Position numbers and translations under genes: made by a program | DNA from: Falsirhodobacter flavus | GTDB taxonomy: Bacteria; Pseudomonadota; Alphaproteobacteria; Rhodobacterales; Rhodobacteraceae | Length of the DNA stretch: 64,000 nt | Assembly: GCA_029846755.1 (NCBI GenBank) | Contig: JARWBI010000012.1 | Coordinates: 35,689 to 99,688, forward strand | Direction: 5' to 3' | In this document: positions 33,899-43,848 of the stretch, piece after piece | Position numbering within the stretch: the stretch's first letter is position 1 | How the letters are laid out: every line of letters begins with the position of its first letter | Notes under the pieces: generated by a model | What the model was told of the DNA's origin: nothing | Databases searched by the model: none | What the model saw: only the letters and a program-made list of their open reading frames with translations

Positions 33899-35251
33899 AT
33901 GAATTCCTGGGAATCGCGGGCTGACGAATATTCGTTCTATGGCTTCACCGACCTGCCTTCCGTCGCGCAGCGCGGGGCGGTCGTGCTGACCCATGGCGAG
34001 GGTCCGTATATCTTCGACACCCACGGGCGGCAGTATCTGGACGGCAATTCCGGCCTTTGGAACATGGTCGCGGGTTTCGATCACCCCGGCCTGACCGAAG
34101 CGGCGAAGGCCCAATACGACCGCTTTCCCGGCTATCACGCCTTCTTTGGCCGCATGTCCGACCAGACGGTGATGCTGTCGGAAAAGCTGATAGAAGTATC
34201 CCCCTTCACACGCGGCAAGGTCTTCTACACCAATTCGGGGTCCGAGGCGAACGACACGCTGGTCAAGATGCTGTGGTTCCTTGCAGGATCCGAAGGCCAG
34301 CCGCAGCGGCGCAAGATCATCACCCGCTGGAACAGCTATCACGGCGTCACCGCCGTTTCGGCGTCGATGACGGGCAAGCCCTATAATTCCGTGTTCGGTC
34401 TGCCGCTGCCGGGATTCATCCATGTCGGCAGCCCGCATTACTGGCGCATGGGCCACGAGGGCGAATCCGAGGAACAGTTCGTCCAGCGCCTTGCGCGCGA
34501 GTTGGAAGCGACGATCATCAAGGAAGGCCCGGACACCATCGCCGCCTTCTTTGCAGAACCCGTCATCGGCGCGGGCGGCGTGATTCCGGCCCCCAAGGGT
34601 TACTTCCAAGCCGTGCAGGCCGTGCTGCAACGCTATGGCATCCCGCTGGTCGCGGACGAGGTCATCACCGGTTTCGGGCGCACCGGGAACCTCTGGGGCT
34701 GCCAGACCTATGAGTTCGTGCCGGATGCGATCATCTCGTCCAAGGCGCTTACGGCGGGATATTTCCCGATGGGCGCGGTCATCCTCGGCCCCGATCTGAC
34801 CGGCCGTCTGCAAGCCGCCGCCGAAGCGATCGAGGAGTTTCCGCACGGCTTCACCGCCTCTGGCCATCCGGTCGGCTGCGCCATCGCGCTGAAGGCCATT
34901 GATCTGGTGGTCAACGAGGGGCTGCTGGAGAACGTCCGCCGCCTGACCCCGAAATTCGAGGCGGGGCTGGAATACCTGTCGCAGAACCCGAATATCGGCG
35001 AATGGCGCGGCAAGGGTCTGATGGGCGCGCTGGAGGCCGTGCAGGACAAGGCCACGAAGACCCCCTTCCCCGGCCATCTGTCAGTGTCCGAACGCATCGC
35101 CAACAGCTGCACCGATCACGGGCTGATCTGCCGCCCGCTGGGGCAAAGCATCGTCCTCTGCCCGCCCTTCATCTGCACCGAGGCGCATCTGGACGAGATG
35201 TTTGGCAAGCTGGAAGAAGCGCTGAAAAAGGTCTTCGCGGAAGTCGCCTAA
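33899..35251 (+). CDS. Class III PLP-dependent aminotransferase (putrescine/omega-amino acid type)
   Basis: A protein of 450 residues. The fold-type I signature is seen in VADEVITGFGRTGNLWGCQ with the PLP-contacting Asp, and the Schiff-base Lys is in ISSKALTAGYFPMGA (near residue 282). FYTNSGSEANDTLVKM and HGFTASGHPVGCA are typical. SpuC/GABA-type members transfer the amino group of putrescine, GABA or beta-alanine to pyruvate. As the last gene of the cluster it would process the released omega-amino acid or diamine. The stop overlaps the stop codon of convergent recN by two bases, leaving no room for a separate terminator. Confidence 0.92.
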   Translation: MNSWESRADEYSFYGFTDLPSVAQRGAVVLTHGEGPYIFDTHGRQYLDGNSGLWNMVAGFDHPGLTEAAKAQYDRFPGYHAFFGRMSDQTVMLSEKLIEVSPFTRGKVFYTNSGSEANDTLVKMLWFLAGSEGQPQRRKIITRWNSYHGVTAVSASMTGKPYNSVFGLPLPGFIHVGSPHYWRMGHEGESEEQFVQRLARELEATIIKEGPDTIAAFFAEPVIGAGGVIPAPKGYFQAVQAVLQRYGIPLVADEVITGFGRTGNLWGCQTYEFVPDAIISSKALTAGYFPMGAVILGPDLTGRLQAAAEAIEEFPHGFTASGHPVGCAIALKAIDLVVNEGLLENVRRLTPKFEAGLEYLSQNPNIGEWRGKGLMGALEAVQDKATKTPFPGHLSVSERIANSCTDHGLICRPLGQSIVLCPPFICTEAHLDEMFGKLEEALKKVFAEVA

Positions 35252-36882
35252 CCCGACAGCAGGTCGCGCGCAGCCTCGCGCGCGGCCTCCGTTATGGTGT
35301 CGCCGGCCAGCATTCGGCCCACTTCCTCGACCCGTTGATCGGCGTTCAGCGGCACGACCGTCGATGTGGTCATCCCGTCCTTCACCTGCTTTTGCACCCG
35401 CCAGTGATGCGCCCCAAGCGCCGCCACCTGCGGCGAGTGCGTCACGACCAGCACCTGCCCGCCATCCGCCAGCGCGCGCAGACGCCGCCCGACCGCGTTC
35501 GCGGTCGATCCGCCCACGCCGCGGTCGATCTCGTCAAAGATCATCGTCGCTTCGGGGTTGTCGCCGGTCAGGCAGACCTTCAGCGCCAGCAGGAACCGCG
35601 AAAGCTCCCCGCCCGAGGCGATCTTGTTCAGCGGCCCCGCAGGTGCGCCGGGGTTGGTTGCGACGGTGAAGGCGACAGCATCGCGCCCCTCCGGCCCCGG
35701 ATCTGCGGCTTCCATCACGGTGCGAAACACCGCGCGTTCCATCTTCAGCGGCGCGAGTTCCGCCGCCATCGCCGCATCCAGCCGCCCCGCCGCCTCGGAC
35801 CGCTGCGTCGTCAATGCCTTGGCGGCGGCGTCATAGGCGCCTTCCGCCTCGGTCACCGCGCGGTGCAGATCGGCCACGTTCTTTGCGCCGCCATCCAAGG
35901 CCGCCAGCCGGCCGCGCAGATCCTCGGCAAAGCCGCCCAACTCGTCGGGCAGCACGCCATGTTTGCGGGCCAGCGCGCGGATCGCAAACAGCCGCTCCTC
36001 CAGCGCTTCAAGCTCTGCCGGGTTGAAGTCCAGCGCGTTCAGACATTCCTCGACCCCGGCCTGCGCGTCCGAGAGTTCCGCCATTGCGCGGCCCAGCGCT
36101 GCCAGCGCGCCTTCCAGCCGCCCTTCGGCCTTGTCGGATGCGCCTTCCAGCCAGCGGTTCGCGTCGATCAGCATCCCCTCGGCCCCTTCGGACAGGGCCT
36201 GATGCGCGCGGACGATGTCGGTGCGAATACGCTCCGCCCCCTGCATCGCGCGGCGGCGGGTGTCGAGCGTGGCTTCCTCGCCCGGCAAAGGGTCCAGCTT
36301 GTCAAGCTCGGCAACCGCGTGGCGCAGGAATTCTTCTTCGGCGCGGATCGCGGCCAGCGCGGCTTCAGCCTCGGCCAAAGCGCGGCGCGCCGACGACACG
36401 CCCGACCACGCCCGGCGCACCGGACCAAGATCGGCGCCCGCAAAGCTGTCCAGCATCTGCCGATGCCCGCGCGGGTTCAGAAGGCCGCGGTCGTCGTGCT
36501 GGCCGTGCAGTTCTACCAGCAGATCGGACAGCGAGCGCAGCACCTCGCCCGACACACGCCGGTCGTTGACCCAAGCGGTCTTGCGGCCGTCGGCATGGTT
36601 CACGCGGCGCAGGATCAGGTCGTCCTCGGCCTCGATCCCCGCCTCGTCCAGCACGGCGCGGGCGGCAGGCGTCAGATCGAAGACCGCCGTCACCTCGCCC
36701 TTTTCAGCGCCAGCACGGACCAGTTCCGCCCGCCCCCGCCAGCCCAGAACGAACCCGAGCGAATCCAGCAGGATCGACTTCCCCGCCCCGGTTTCCCCTG
36801 TCAGCACGTTCAGACCGGGCTGAAACGACAGCGACAGCCGGTCGATGATAAGCATGTCGCGGATGTCGAGCGTGCGAAGCAC
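35248..36882 (-). CDS. recN: DNA repair protein RecN
   Basis: An SMC-like ATPase of 544 residues. Walker A is GETGAGKS (residues 29-36). The long central coiled coil covers about 150-350. The ABC-type signature is in GGELSRFLLALK, and Walker B is in TMIFDEIDRGVGG. It acts in recombinational repair of double-strand breaks. The GTG start at 36882 abuts the bamD stop without a gap. The order lpxC-bamD-recN downstream of ftsZ is usual in alphaproteobacteria. Confidence 0.97.
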   Translation of the reverse strand: MLRTLDIRDMLIIDRLSLSFQPGLNVLTGETGAGKSILLDSLGFVLGWRGRAELVRAGAEKGEVTAVFDLTPAARAVLDEAGIEAEDDLILRRVNHADGRKTAWVNDRRVSGEVLRSLSDLLVELHGQHDDRGLLNPRGHRQMLDSFAGADLGPVRRAWSGVSSARRALAEAEAALAAIRAEEEFLRHAVAELDKLDPLPGEEATLDTRRRAMQGAERIRTDIVRAHQALSEGAEGMLIDANRWLEGASDKAEGRLEGALAALGRAMAELSDAQAGVEECLNALDFNPAELEALEERLFAIRALARKHGVLPDELGGFAEDLRGRLAALDGGAKNVADLHRAVTEAEGAYDAAAKALTTQRSEAAGRLDAAMAAELAPLKMERAVFRTVMEAADPGPEGRDAVAFTVATNPGAPAGPLNKIASGGELSRFLLALKVCLTGDNPEATMIFDEIDRGVGGSTANAVGRRLRALADGGQVLVVTHSPQVAALGAHHWRVQKQVKDGMTTSTVVPLNADQRVEEVGRMLAGDTITEAAREAARDLLSG

Positions 36883-37722
36883 TTACAGCCACTCACCCCG
36901 GATCATCTGGCGATAAACCTGACCCAGCCAGCCGGTCTCCTGCGCTTCGGGGGCCAGCCCCTTGCCTTTCAGCAGGCGGAAGCTGTCGTCATAGAAGGGC
37001 GAAGACTGGTAGTTGTAGCCGAGGATCGCCGCAGCCGTCTGCGCTTCGGCATTCAGGCCCAGCGCAAGATAAGATTCGACCAGACGGTGCAGCGCTTCGG
37101 GCGTGTGCGACGTGGTCTGGAATTGCTCGACCACCACGCGGAAACGGTTCGCCGCCGCTGCGTAATTGCCGCGTTTCAGGTAATAGCGCCCGATCTCCAT
37201 CTCCTTCGCGGCAAGATGGTCGAAGGCCAGATCGAATTCCAGCATCGCCGGACGCGCATATTCGCTGTCGGGATATTGCTCGATCACCGTGCGCAGCGAT
37301 TGCAGCGCCTGAAAGGTCAGACCCTGATCGCGACCGACTTCGTCGATCTGGTCGTAATAGGACAGCGCCAGCAGATACTGGGCGTAAGCCGCATCCTTGT
37401 CGCCGGGATAGAAGTCGAGGAAACGCTGCGCTGCGCCGCGCGCACTCTCATACTCCCGCGCCTTATGATACGAGAACGCCTGCATGATGAGCGAGCGCTT
37501 GGCGTATTCCGTATAGGGGTAAAGCCGCTCGACCTCCGAAAAGTAGCGAATCGCGGCGTCGGGCTTGTTGTCGGTCTCCAGCGCGAACTCGCCCTTGCGG
37601 TAGATCTGTTCGGCGGTCATGCCCTCCAGATTCTCGACCTTGCTCTCTCTGGCACCGCAACCTGCGAGCAGCGCCGCCAGCAGAGCAGCACAGAGAATCC
37701 GCCCCGACTTACCGCCTGTCAT
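36883..37722 (-). CDS. bamD: Outer membrane assembly lipoprotein BamD
   Basis: A protein of 279 residues. The lipoprotein signal ends in a lipobox, LLAGC (Cys near residue 22). Five TPR-like repeats follow, e.g. AEQIYRKGEFALETDNKPDA and QRFLDFYPGDKDAAYAQYLL. It is the essential lipoprotein of the BAM complex that inserts outer-membrane beta-barrels. The start at 37722 has AGGCGG just upstream. The longer frame to 37812 has an unlikely N-terminus. Confidence 0.96.
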   Translation of the reverse strand: MTGGKSGRILCAALLAALLAGCGARESKVENLEGMTAEQIYRKGEFALETDNKPDAAIRYFSEVERLYPYTEYAKRSLIMQAFSYHKAREYESARGAAQRFLDFYPGDKDAAYAQYLLALSYYDQIDEVGRDQGLTFQALQSLRTVIEQYPDSEYARPAMLEFDLAFDHLAAKEMEIGRYYLKRGNYAAAANRFRVVVEQFQTTSHTPEALHRLVESYLALGLNAEAQTAAAILGYNYQSSPFYDDSFRLLKGKGLAPEAQETGWLGQVYRQMIRGEWL

Positions 37723-37818
37723 ATTCCGCCTACCTTCGTGCTTTGCCCCTGCGCACGGGGGCCGCGCGCGGGGTGTTCGGGCTGTCGTAGCACAGAAAAA
37801 TCCGACGCGCAAAACGCC

Positions 37819-38739
37819 TTATGCCACCGCAGGAAGGTCGGCGCGCACCACGCCGACGCCGGGCAGCTTCAGCCCCTGCGACAGGCCGCATTCCACCATC
37901 CGCCAGGCATCGCGGCGCGCGAACAGCGCACGCAGCAGCCGGTTGGTCATCGCATGACCCGCGCGAATGCCCGTATAACGGCCAAGGATCGGCCCGCCCG
38001 CCAGCGAAAGGTCGCCCAGCGCGTCCAGCATCTTGTGGCGCACCGGCTCGTCCCGGTGACGCAGACCGCCGGGGGTCAGCACGCGGTCGCCGTCGAAGAC
38101 CACCGCATTTTCCACAGTGCCGCCCAGCGCCAGACCGTTCGCGCGCATCGCGTCAACATCCGACTGGCGGCAGAAGGTGCGGCTGTCGCTCAGCTCGCGC
38201 ACGAAGGCGCCGTTGGACATGTTCAGGCATTTTTCCTGACGCCCGATGGCCCCTTCGGCAAAGTCGATTCGGAAATCGATCTCCAGCATCTCGGACGGCT
38301 CCAGCCGCGCGATCGCCTCTCCGTCCCGCACTTCGACCGTTTCAAGAACGCGGATGGCGCGCACCGGGGCCGCTTGCTGGCGCTGCCCCACCGCGACGAA
38401 GCGCGCAACGAAAGGTGCGGCGGATCCGTCGAGGATCGGAACCTCGGGGCCGTCGATCTCGACCAACGCGTTGTGGATGCCGCATCCGGCCAGCGCGGCC
38501 ATGATGTGTTCCACCGTCGATACCGTCACGCCCGACGGGTTTGCCAGCAGCGTGCAAAGTTTGGACGGGACGACCGCGTCCCAGCGGGCGGGGATCATCA
38601 CGTCGCCCGAAGTCAGATCGGTGCGGCGGAACCAGATGCCGTAATCGGCCGAAGCGGGACGCACGATCATACGCACGGGCTGCCCGGAATGGAGACCCAG
38701 TCCGGTAAAGCTGACAGCGGATTTCAGAGTGCTTTGCAC
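37819..38739 (-). CDS. lpxC: UDP-3-O-acyl-N-acetylglucosamine deacetylase LpxC
   Basis: A protein of 306 residues and complete. Zinc ligands are His in VEHIMAALAG (near 78) and the His-Asp pair in HKMLDALGDL (near 234-238). The general acid His is in AGHAMTN (near 261). LVEIDGPEVPILDGSAAPF is the conserved substrate region. It catalyses the first committed step of lipid A synthesis. The start codon is GTG at 38739. It has its own promoter at 38793-38821 and is separated from ftsZ by a terminator. Confidence 0.97.
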   Translation of the reverse strand: MQSTLKSAVSFTGLGLHSGQPVRMIVRPASADYGIWFRRTDLTSGDVMIPARWDAVVPSKLCTLLANPSGVTVSTVEHIMAALAGCGIHNALVEIDGPEVPILDGSAAPFVARFVAVGQRQQAAPVRAIRVLETVEVRDGEAIARLEPSEMLEIDFRIDFAEGAIGRQEKCLNMSNGAFVRELSDSRTFCRQSDVDAMRANGLALGGTVENAVVFDGDRVLTPGGLRHRDEPVRHKMLDALGDLSLAGGPILGRYTGIRAGHAMTNRLLRALFARRDAWRMVECGLSQGLKLPGVGVVRADLPAVA

Positions 38740-38792
38740 TTGTATCGACCTTGAATTCGTTTCCTGCGCCGCAGTCGGATGGGCGCAAGGAT

Positions 38793-38821
38793 TAATTAGG
38801 AAAGGGTGGGAAACATCTCAA
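38793..38821 (-). promoter_or_regulatory. Sigma70-type promoter for lpxC
   Basis: On the minus strand, TTGAGA (38821-38816) and TAATTA (38798-38793) are separated by 17 bases. The spacing is optimal, and it lies 54 bases upstream of the lpxC start and downstream of the ftsZ terminator. Confidence 0.6.
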
Positions 38822-38884
38822 TTCACTCTTTATGTCGCCATGTGACAGAGGTGACACATTCCTACAACCCATTGGACGCAAATA

Positions 38885-38911
38885 AAAAGCCCGGCACGAG
38901 GCCGGGCTTTT
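38885..38911 (-). terminator. Rho-independent terminator after ftsZ
   Basis: AAAAGCCCGGC and GCCGGGCTTTT form an 11-bp stem with a 5-nt loop. The T run is present in both directions. It lies 21 bases after the ftsZ stop on the minus strand and ends the division-gene transcript before lpxC. Confidence 0.9.
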
Positions 38912-38931
38912 CAAAGATCGGGGAATTCCGC

Positions 38932-40512
38932 TCAGTTTGCCTGGCGGCGAAGGAAGGCAGGGATCTCGATCCGTTCCTGATCCGGGTTCTGATCCTGTTC
39001 GTCGTCATAGGCCGAGGTTTGGGGCTGTTGCTGCGAACGCATCGGCTGCGGACGTTCGGGCGCGGGTTCGGCATGGCCAGCCATTCGGTTGATCAGCGAA
39101 CCGATGCCGAAGCGCGGCTTTTCCGCCTGGGGCTGCGGGCGCTGCTGCGCCGGGGCCTGTGCGGGCGACGGGCGCGGCGGGGCCTTGCTGACGGCGGCGG
39201 CCAGACGAGCCATCGCCTCGGGCGACGGGGTGCCGGGCTGGCGCGGACGCGGGGCGACGAAGGCGCCGGCGTCCTGGTTCATCGGTGCGCTTGGGCGGGC
39301 CTGCATCGTCGGGCGCGGCGCGGGGGCCGGCTGCGCTGCGGGCTGCGGACGATAGGCGGGCGGCGGGATGTCCGACGCTTCCTCCTCGAACGCTTCGCGC
39401 TGCGGCTCGAAGCTGGGTTGCGGTGCGGGCTGCGGGCGCGGCGCGACGGGCGCAGCGGCAACCGGGCGCGGCTCCGGCGCGGGGGCCGGGGTCGGCAGCG
39501 GGGCCGACATCGGACGGCGCTGAACCGGTGCCTCCACCGCGGATTTCGACGCATCGATCCCGGTGGCGACGACCGACACGCGGATCCGCCCTTCCATCGT
39601 GGTGTCCAGCGTCGATCCGACGATGATGTTCGCGTCCGGATCGACCTTGTCGCGGATGATGTTCGCGGCCTCGTCCAGTTCGAACAGGGTCAGATCGTAG
39701 CCGCCGGTGATGTTGATCAGAACACCCTTGGCGCCGTTCAGGCTGATCTCGTCCAGCAGCGGGTTGGCGATGGCTTTTTCCGCGGCTTGGACGGCGCGGT
39801 CTTCGCCCTCGGCCTCGCCCGTGCCCATCATGGCCTTGCCCATCTCGTCCATCACGGCGCGAACGTCGGCGAAGTCGAGGTTGATGAGGCCCGGACGCAC
39901 CATCAGGTCGGTCACACCCTTGACGCCCTGATACAGCACGTCGTCGGCCATCGAGAACGCCTCGGTGAAGGTCGTGCGTTCGTTGGCCAGGCGGAACAGG
40001 TTCTGGTTCGGGATGATGATAAGCGTATCGACGACCTTCTGGAGGGCTTCGATCCCATCCTCGGCCTGTTTCATGCGCTTGTTGCCCTCGAACTGGAAGG
40101 GCTTGGTCACGACGCCGACGGTCAGCACACCCAGCTCGCGCGCTGCTTGCGCGATGATCGGGGCCGCGCCGGTGCCGGTGCCGCCGCCCATGCCGGCGGT
40201 GATGAAGCACATGTGGGCGCCGGCCAGGTGATCGACGATCTCCTCGATCGTCTCCTCGGCAGCGGCTGCGCCGACGGACGGGCGCGCGCCTGCGCCCAGA
40301 CCTTCGGTGACCTTCAGGCCCATCTGGATCTTGGCGACGGCGTTGCTTTGCTGAAGCGCCTGCGCGTCGGTGTTCGCGACGACGAACTCCACACCCTCAA
40401 GCTGCTGCTCGATCATGTTGTTGACGGCATTGCCGCCAGCACCGCCGACACCGAAGACCGTGATCCGGGGCTTCAATTCCTCACGGTTCGCATTCATCAG
40501 ATTTAGGGCCAT
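38932..40512 (-). CDS. ftsZ: Cell division protein FtsZ
   Basis: A protein of 526 residues. The GTPase domain (about 1-315) has [13 protein letters not shown] and the tubulin signature [11 protein letters not shown] (near 108). A long disordered linker (about 330-505), rich in Pro, Ala and Gln, follows, and the C-terminal peptide [11 protein letters not shown] binds FtsA and other partners. The long linker is usual in alphaproteobacteria. It polymerises into the Z-ring at the division site. It is the last gene of the dcw cluster proper, 181 bases after ftsA, and ends in a clear terminator. Confidence 0.98.
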   Translation of the reverse strand: MALNLMNANREELKPRITVFGVGGAGGNAVNNMIEQQLEGVEFVVANTDAQALQQSNAVAKIQMGLKVTEGLGAGARPSVGAAAAEETIEEIVDHLAGAHMCFITAGMGGGTGTGAAPIIAQAARELGVLTVGVVTKPFQFEGNKRMKQAEDGIEALQKVVDTLIIIPNQNLFRLANERTTFTEAFSMADDVLYQGVKGVTDLMVRPGLINLDFADVRAVMDEMGKAMMGTGEAEGEDRAVQAAEKAIANPLLDEISLNGAKGVLINITGGYDLTLFELDEAANIIRDKVDPDANIIVGSTLDTTMEGRIRVSVVATGIDASKSAVEAPVQRRPMSAPLPTPAPAPEPRPVAAAPVAPRPQPAPQPSFEPQREAFEEEASDIPPPAYRPQPAAQPAPAPRPTMQARPSAPMNQDAGAFVAPRPRQPGTPSPEAMARLAAAVSKAPPRPSPAQAPAQQRPQPQAEKPRFGIGSLINRMAGHAEPAPERPQPMRSQQQPQTSAYDDEQDQNPDQERIEIPAFLRRQAN

Positions 40513-40693
40513 CAGCTATCCGCCTGTGTTCGTGTCCGCGGCACCGTTCAAGGGCACCTTTTTCCCGCTTTGATTTCCGATTTTAGACGCAAGCGCGCCA
40601 CAGGTCACGCGCAAAAGCGAAAGCGCCCACAAAATATGGTTGGACCGCCGATGATTTCGGCGGCATTTCGCTTGGCCTTACCGGATATGGTTG

Positions 40694-42025
40694 TCACCAG
40701 TTGTCCTTGAACCAGCGGAAGGCTTTCTTGAGCGATCGGGCCGGATAGCGTTCGGCGGGAATCTCGAAATCCCACCATTCGTCCTGCGGATGCGCGGCGA
40801 AAAGGCACAGCCCCACAGCCGAGGAAAATGCCGGCCCCGTCGTCTGTTTCGGCAGCCCCTGCACCCGCAGCGGACGGCCCAGACGCACGCGCTGGCCAAG
40901 GATGCGCGCAGCCAGACCGTCAAGGCCGGGGATCTGGCTTGCACCGCCCGTCAGCACGATCTGACGGCTGGGCAGATGGTCGAATCCCGCCGCATCCAGA
41001 CGCGCGCGGGCCTCCTCCAGAATCTCCTCGACGCGTGGGCGCATGATGCCGATCAGCTCGGCCCGGCTGACAGTGCGGGTGTCCTTGTCCCAGTCGCCGG
41101 AATCGCCGCCGATCTGAATCATCTCGCGGTCATCCATGCCCGTTGCATGAACGCCGCCGAACTTGGTCTTGATCTTCTCGGCGGTCGCCAGCGGCACCTG
41201 AAGCCCCTTGGAGATGTCGGAGGTGACGTGATCCCCGCCCATCCGCACGGTGTCGGCATAGATCATGTGCTTCTTGATGAAGATCGACAGCCCCGTCGAT
41301 CCGCCGCCCATGTCGATGCAGGCCGCGCCCAGCTCCTGCTCATCCTCGACCAGTGACGAGATGCCCGAGACGTAGGAGGAGGACGCGATCCCCGCCAGTT
41401 CCAGATCGCAGCGCTTGATGCAGTAAAGCAGGTTCTGGATGGTCGAGGCATCGACCGAGAGCATGTGCATGTCGCAGGCCAGGCGGTTGCCGATCTGCCC
41501 GCGCGGATCGCCCAGACCCGAGCGGTGGTCCAGCGCGAAGTTCACGGGCTGGGCGTGCATCACCTCGCGCCCGAATCCGATGTCCGGCACGTCGCAGGCC
41601 GACAGCACCCGCGCCACGTCCTGTTCGGTCACGACCGAATCCTGAAGCTCCCACGACCCGGCAAGACCATAGCTGCGCGGCTCTCCGCCCGAGAAGGTGG
41701 CGATGACGTGATCGACCCGCACGTTCGCTTCCTTCTGCGCGGCCTGCACCGCGGTGCGGATCGCGCGCTCGGTCTCGTTCATCACGCTGATTTCGCCGAA
41801 GCGGACCCCGCGCGAGCGGGTCAGCGCCGCGCCGATGATGCGGAACTGGCTTTGCCCGGCCATCGAGCCGATGCCCTCGTCCTCCAGCCGCTCCGGCCCG
41901 TCGAAGCGCAGCACGAGGCAGGCGATCTTGGACGTGCCCACGTCCAGAACCGCGACGACGCCGCGCTGGATCGCCGCGCGGCGCATGTTCCGCATCGCCC
42001 GCTGCGACTGGTAGAGGTCGGTCAT
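40694..42025 (-). CDS. ftsA: Cell division protein FtsA
   Basis: An actin-like ATPase of 443 residues that tethers FtsZ to the membrane. It shows VAVLDVGTSKIACLVLRF (phosphate 1), CIDMGGGSTGLSIF (phosphate 2), and IVLTGGASQIPGL (adenosine). The C-terminal amphipathic helix SLKKAFRWFKDNW is the membrane anchor. The start at 42025 overlaps the ftsQ stop (ATGA). An N-terminal Arg-rich extension of about 20 residues precedes the fold, as in related species. Confidence 0.97.
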   Translation of the reverse strand: MTDLYQSQRAMRNMRRAAIQRGVVAVLDVGTSKIACLVLRFDGPERLEDEGIGSMAGQSQFRIIGAALTRSRGVRFGEISVMNETERAIRTAVQAAQKEANVRVDHVIATFSGGEPRSYGLAGSWELQDSVVTEQDVARVLSACDVPDIGFGREVMHAQPVNFALDHRSGLGDPRGQIGNRLACDMHMLSVDASTIQNLLYCIKRCDLELAGIASSSYVSGISSLVEDEQELGAACIDMGGGSTGLSIFIKKHMIYADTVRMGGDHVTSDISKGLQVPLATAEKIKTKFGGVHATGMDDREMIQIGGDSGDWDKDTRTVSRAELIGIMRPRVEEILEEARARLDAAGFDHLPSRQIVLTGGASQIPGLDGLAARILGQRVRLGRPLRVQGLPKQTTGPAFSSAVGLCLFAAHPQDEWWDFEIPAERYPARSLKKAFRWFKDNW

Positions 42026-42897
42026 AATGCGCTCCCGCTCAATTTCATCCCGCGTGCACGGCGAAGTTCTGCCTGCGCATATGGCGCAAGACGCAGCACG
42101 GGTCGGTCCTTCAGTCTCAGATCGATGGCGATCACGTCGCGGGCCAGCAGATCCTGCGCCTGATCCAGCGCGATGATCCGTTCCAGCGCGGCGACGGGGT
42201 TTTCCACCGGCAAAAGGATGCGCTGGTTGCGATCCAGAACGATGTCCCACCGCCGCTCGCCCATGCGGATCAGACCGCGCACGCGGGGCATGATCGGCTC
42301 GGCTGCGGCGATGATCGCCAGCGCCTCGGGGGCGGCGACATTCGCGCCCCGCCCTGCCACCAGAGGCAGATCGTTCCGGTCGGCCCGGTCATGCACCAGC
42401 GTCACGCGGTGGCCGGTCGCATCCAGCAGTTCGACATTCGCCGCCGACCGCCAGACCAGCGCGGGCACCCGCTCGGTCACCACGGCCTGAAGCACCCCGC
42501 CCGGCTGCACGCGCACATCGACGCGGGCGACTGCATCCAGCGTTTCGATCTTCTGGCGCACGGCCTCCAGATCAATGCTGAACGAACTTTGCGGTAAAGG
42601 CAGCGCAAGATACCGCTTGATCGTTTCGGTCAGTTGCGGCGAGGCGCCCTTCACGTCCAGCGTGCCGACCATGAATTCCGGGCGCTGCTCCAGCTTTTCG
42701 CGCATCGCCGCGAAGCCGCCGGTCAGCGCGTTGCGCCGATCCTCGGACGACAGGTAAAGCCCGACCGCCATCGTCATCAAGAAGACCGGCAGACCAACGC
42801 GGATCAGCTTGCGATAGATCGGCGTCAGCAGCAGACGTTGCAGCCGGTATTGCGCGCGCGTCGGCGCGGGATCGCGGCGCGGCGCTACCTGTCGCAT
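42022..42897 (-). CDS. ftsQ: Cell division protein FtsQ
   Basis: A protein of 291 residues with a short basic cytoplasmic tail, one membrane segment ([17 protein letters not shown], near 30-46), and a POTRA domain opening with [20 protein letters not shown]. It is a scaffold of the divisome linking FtsA-side and periplasmic components. The ATG at 42897 has AAGGGA upstream and overlaps the end of ddl by 13 bases. Confidence 0.95.
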   Translation of the reverse strand: MRQVAPRRDPAPTRAQYRLQRLLLTPIYRKLIRVGLPVFLMTMAVGLYLSSEDRRNALTGGFAAMREKLEQRPEFMVGTLDVKGASPQLTETIKRYLALPLPQSSFSIDLEAVRQKIETLDAVARVDVRVQPGGVLQAVVTERVPALVWRSAANVELLDATGHRVTLVHDRADRNDLPLVAGRGANVAAPEALAIIAAAEPIMPRVRGLIRMGERRWDIVLDRNQRILLPVENPVAALERIIALDQAQDLLARDVIAIDLRLKDRPVLRLAPYAQAELRRARGMKLSGSAL

Positions 42898-43808
42898 GAC
42901 GCATCCCTTATGATCCAATCGCACAGGTCGGGAAAGGCGATGCCGCAATGGCCCGCCTGCTCCGGCGAAAGCGAAGTCGGCGTCATGCCAGGCTGGGTGT
43001 TCACCTCCAGCAGGATGATCCCGTCCGCCCCCCGCGCCTCGTCCCAGCGGAAATCGCTGCGACTGACGCCCCGGCAGCCCAGCGCGGCATGGGCGCGGAT
43101 CGCATAATCCATCAGGGTCCGCGTGATGACTTGCGGAAGATCGGCAGGCACGACATGGCGCGACCCGCCCGGGCGGTATTTCGCGTCGTAATCATACCAG
43201 CCCTCGGTCACGATATCGGTGACGCACAGCGCACGGTCGCCCATCACCGTCACGGTCAGCTCCCGCCCCGGCGCATAGGTTTCGACCAGCACCGTCGCGG
43301 GCATCTGCGCCGACAGCTTCGGCGGCGCATTCGCAGCCTCGTGCACGATATAGACGCCGACAGACGAGCCTTCGTTGTTCGGCTTGACCACATAGGGGGG
43401 CGGCAGGACGTGCCCCGCCTCGACCGCCTCCCGCGCAGCGATCACGCTTTGCGCGACCGGCAAGCCAGCGGCGGCGAAAGCATCCTTCGCCCGCGCCTTG
43501 TCCATCGCCAACGCCGAGGCCAGAACCCCGGAATGGGTATAGGGAATCCGCAGCCATTCAAGGATGCCCTGAACGCAGCCATCCTCGCCCCACCGGCCAT
43601 GCAGGGCGTTGAAACAGGCATCGGGTGCAATCTCGGCCAGACGGAATGCAAGATCGGGGCCGGCATCGACCTCGACCACATCATATCCTGCCATCCGCAG
43701 GGCTGCCGCGCATTCGCGCCCACTGGACAGCGAAACCTCGCGCTCTGCCGAGGGGCCGCCCATCAGAACTGCAACCTTGCGGAACGTCCTGCCAGACAAT
43801 CCCGCCAT
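42885..43808 (-). CDS. ddl: D-alanine--D-alanine ligase
   Basis: An ATP-grasp ligase of 307 residues. [19 protein letters not shown] is the N-terminal signature, [11 protein letters not shown] holds the ATP-binding Lys, and [15 protein letters not shown] holds the metal site. It makes the D-Ala-D-Ala dipeptide consumed by MurF. The conserved Ser-Tyr style contacts are in GSSVG. It lies between murB and ftsQ in the dcw order. Confidence 0.97.
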   Translation of the reverse strand: MAGLSGRTFRKVAVLMGGPSAEREVSLSSGRECAAALRMAGYDVVEVDAGPDLAFRLAEIAPDACFNALHGRWGEDGCVQGILEWLRIPYTHSGVLASALAMDKARAKDAFAAAGLPVAQSVIAAREAVEAGHVLPPPYVVKPNNEGSSVGVYIVHEAANAPPKLSAQMPATVLVETYAPGRELTVTVMGDRALCVTDIVTEGWYDYDAKYRPGGSRHVVPADLPQVITRTLMDYAIRAHAALGCRGVSRSDFRWDEARGADGIILLEVNTQPGMTPTSLSPEQAGHCGIAFPDLCDWIIRDASCDR

Positions 43809-43848
43809 CTACTGCCTCAAAGCGCCCGTTTTCCCGGGTCACATTTTG

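Noticed and set aside
35002..38754. A 1250-codon plus-strand frame opposite recN, bamD and lpxC.
   Set aside because: It crosses several genes and intergenic regions on the other strand, with compositionally biased sequence and no motif.
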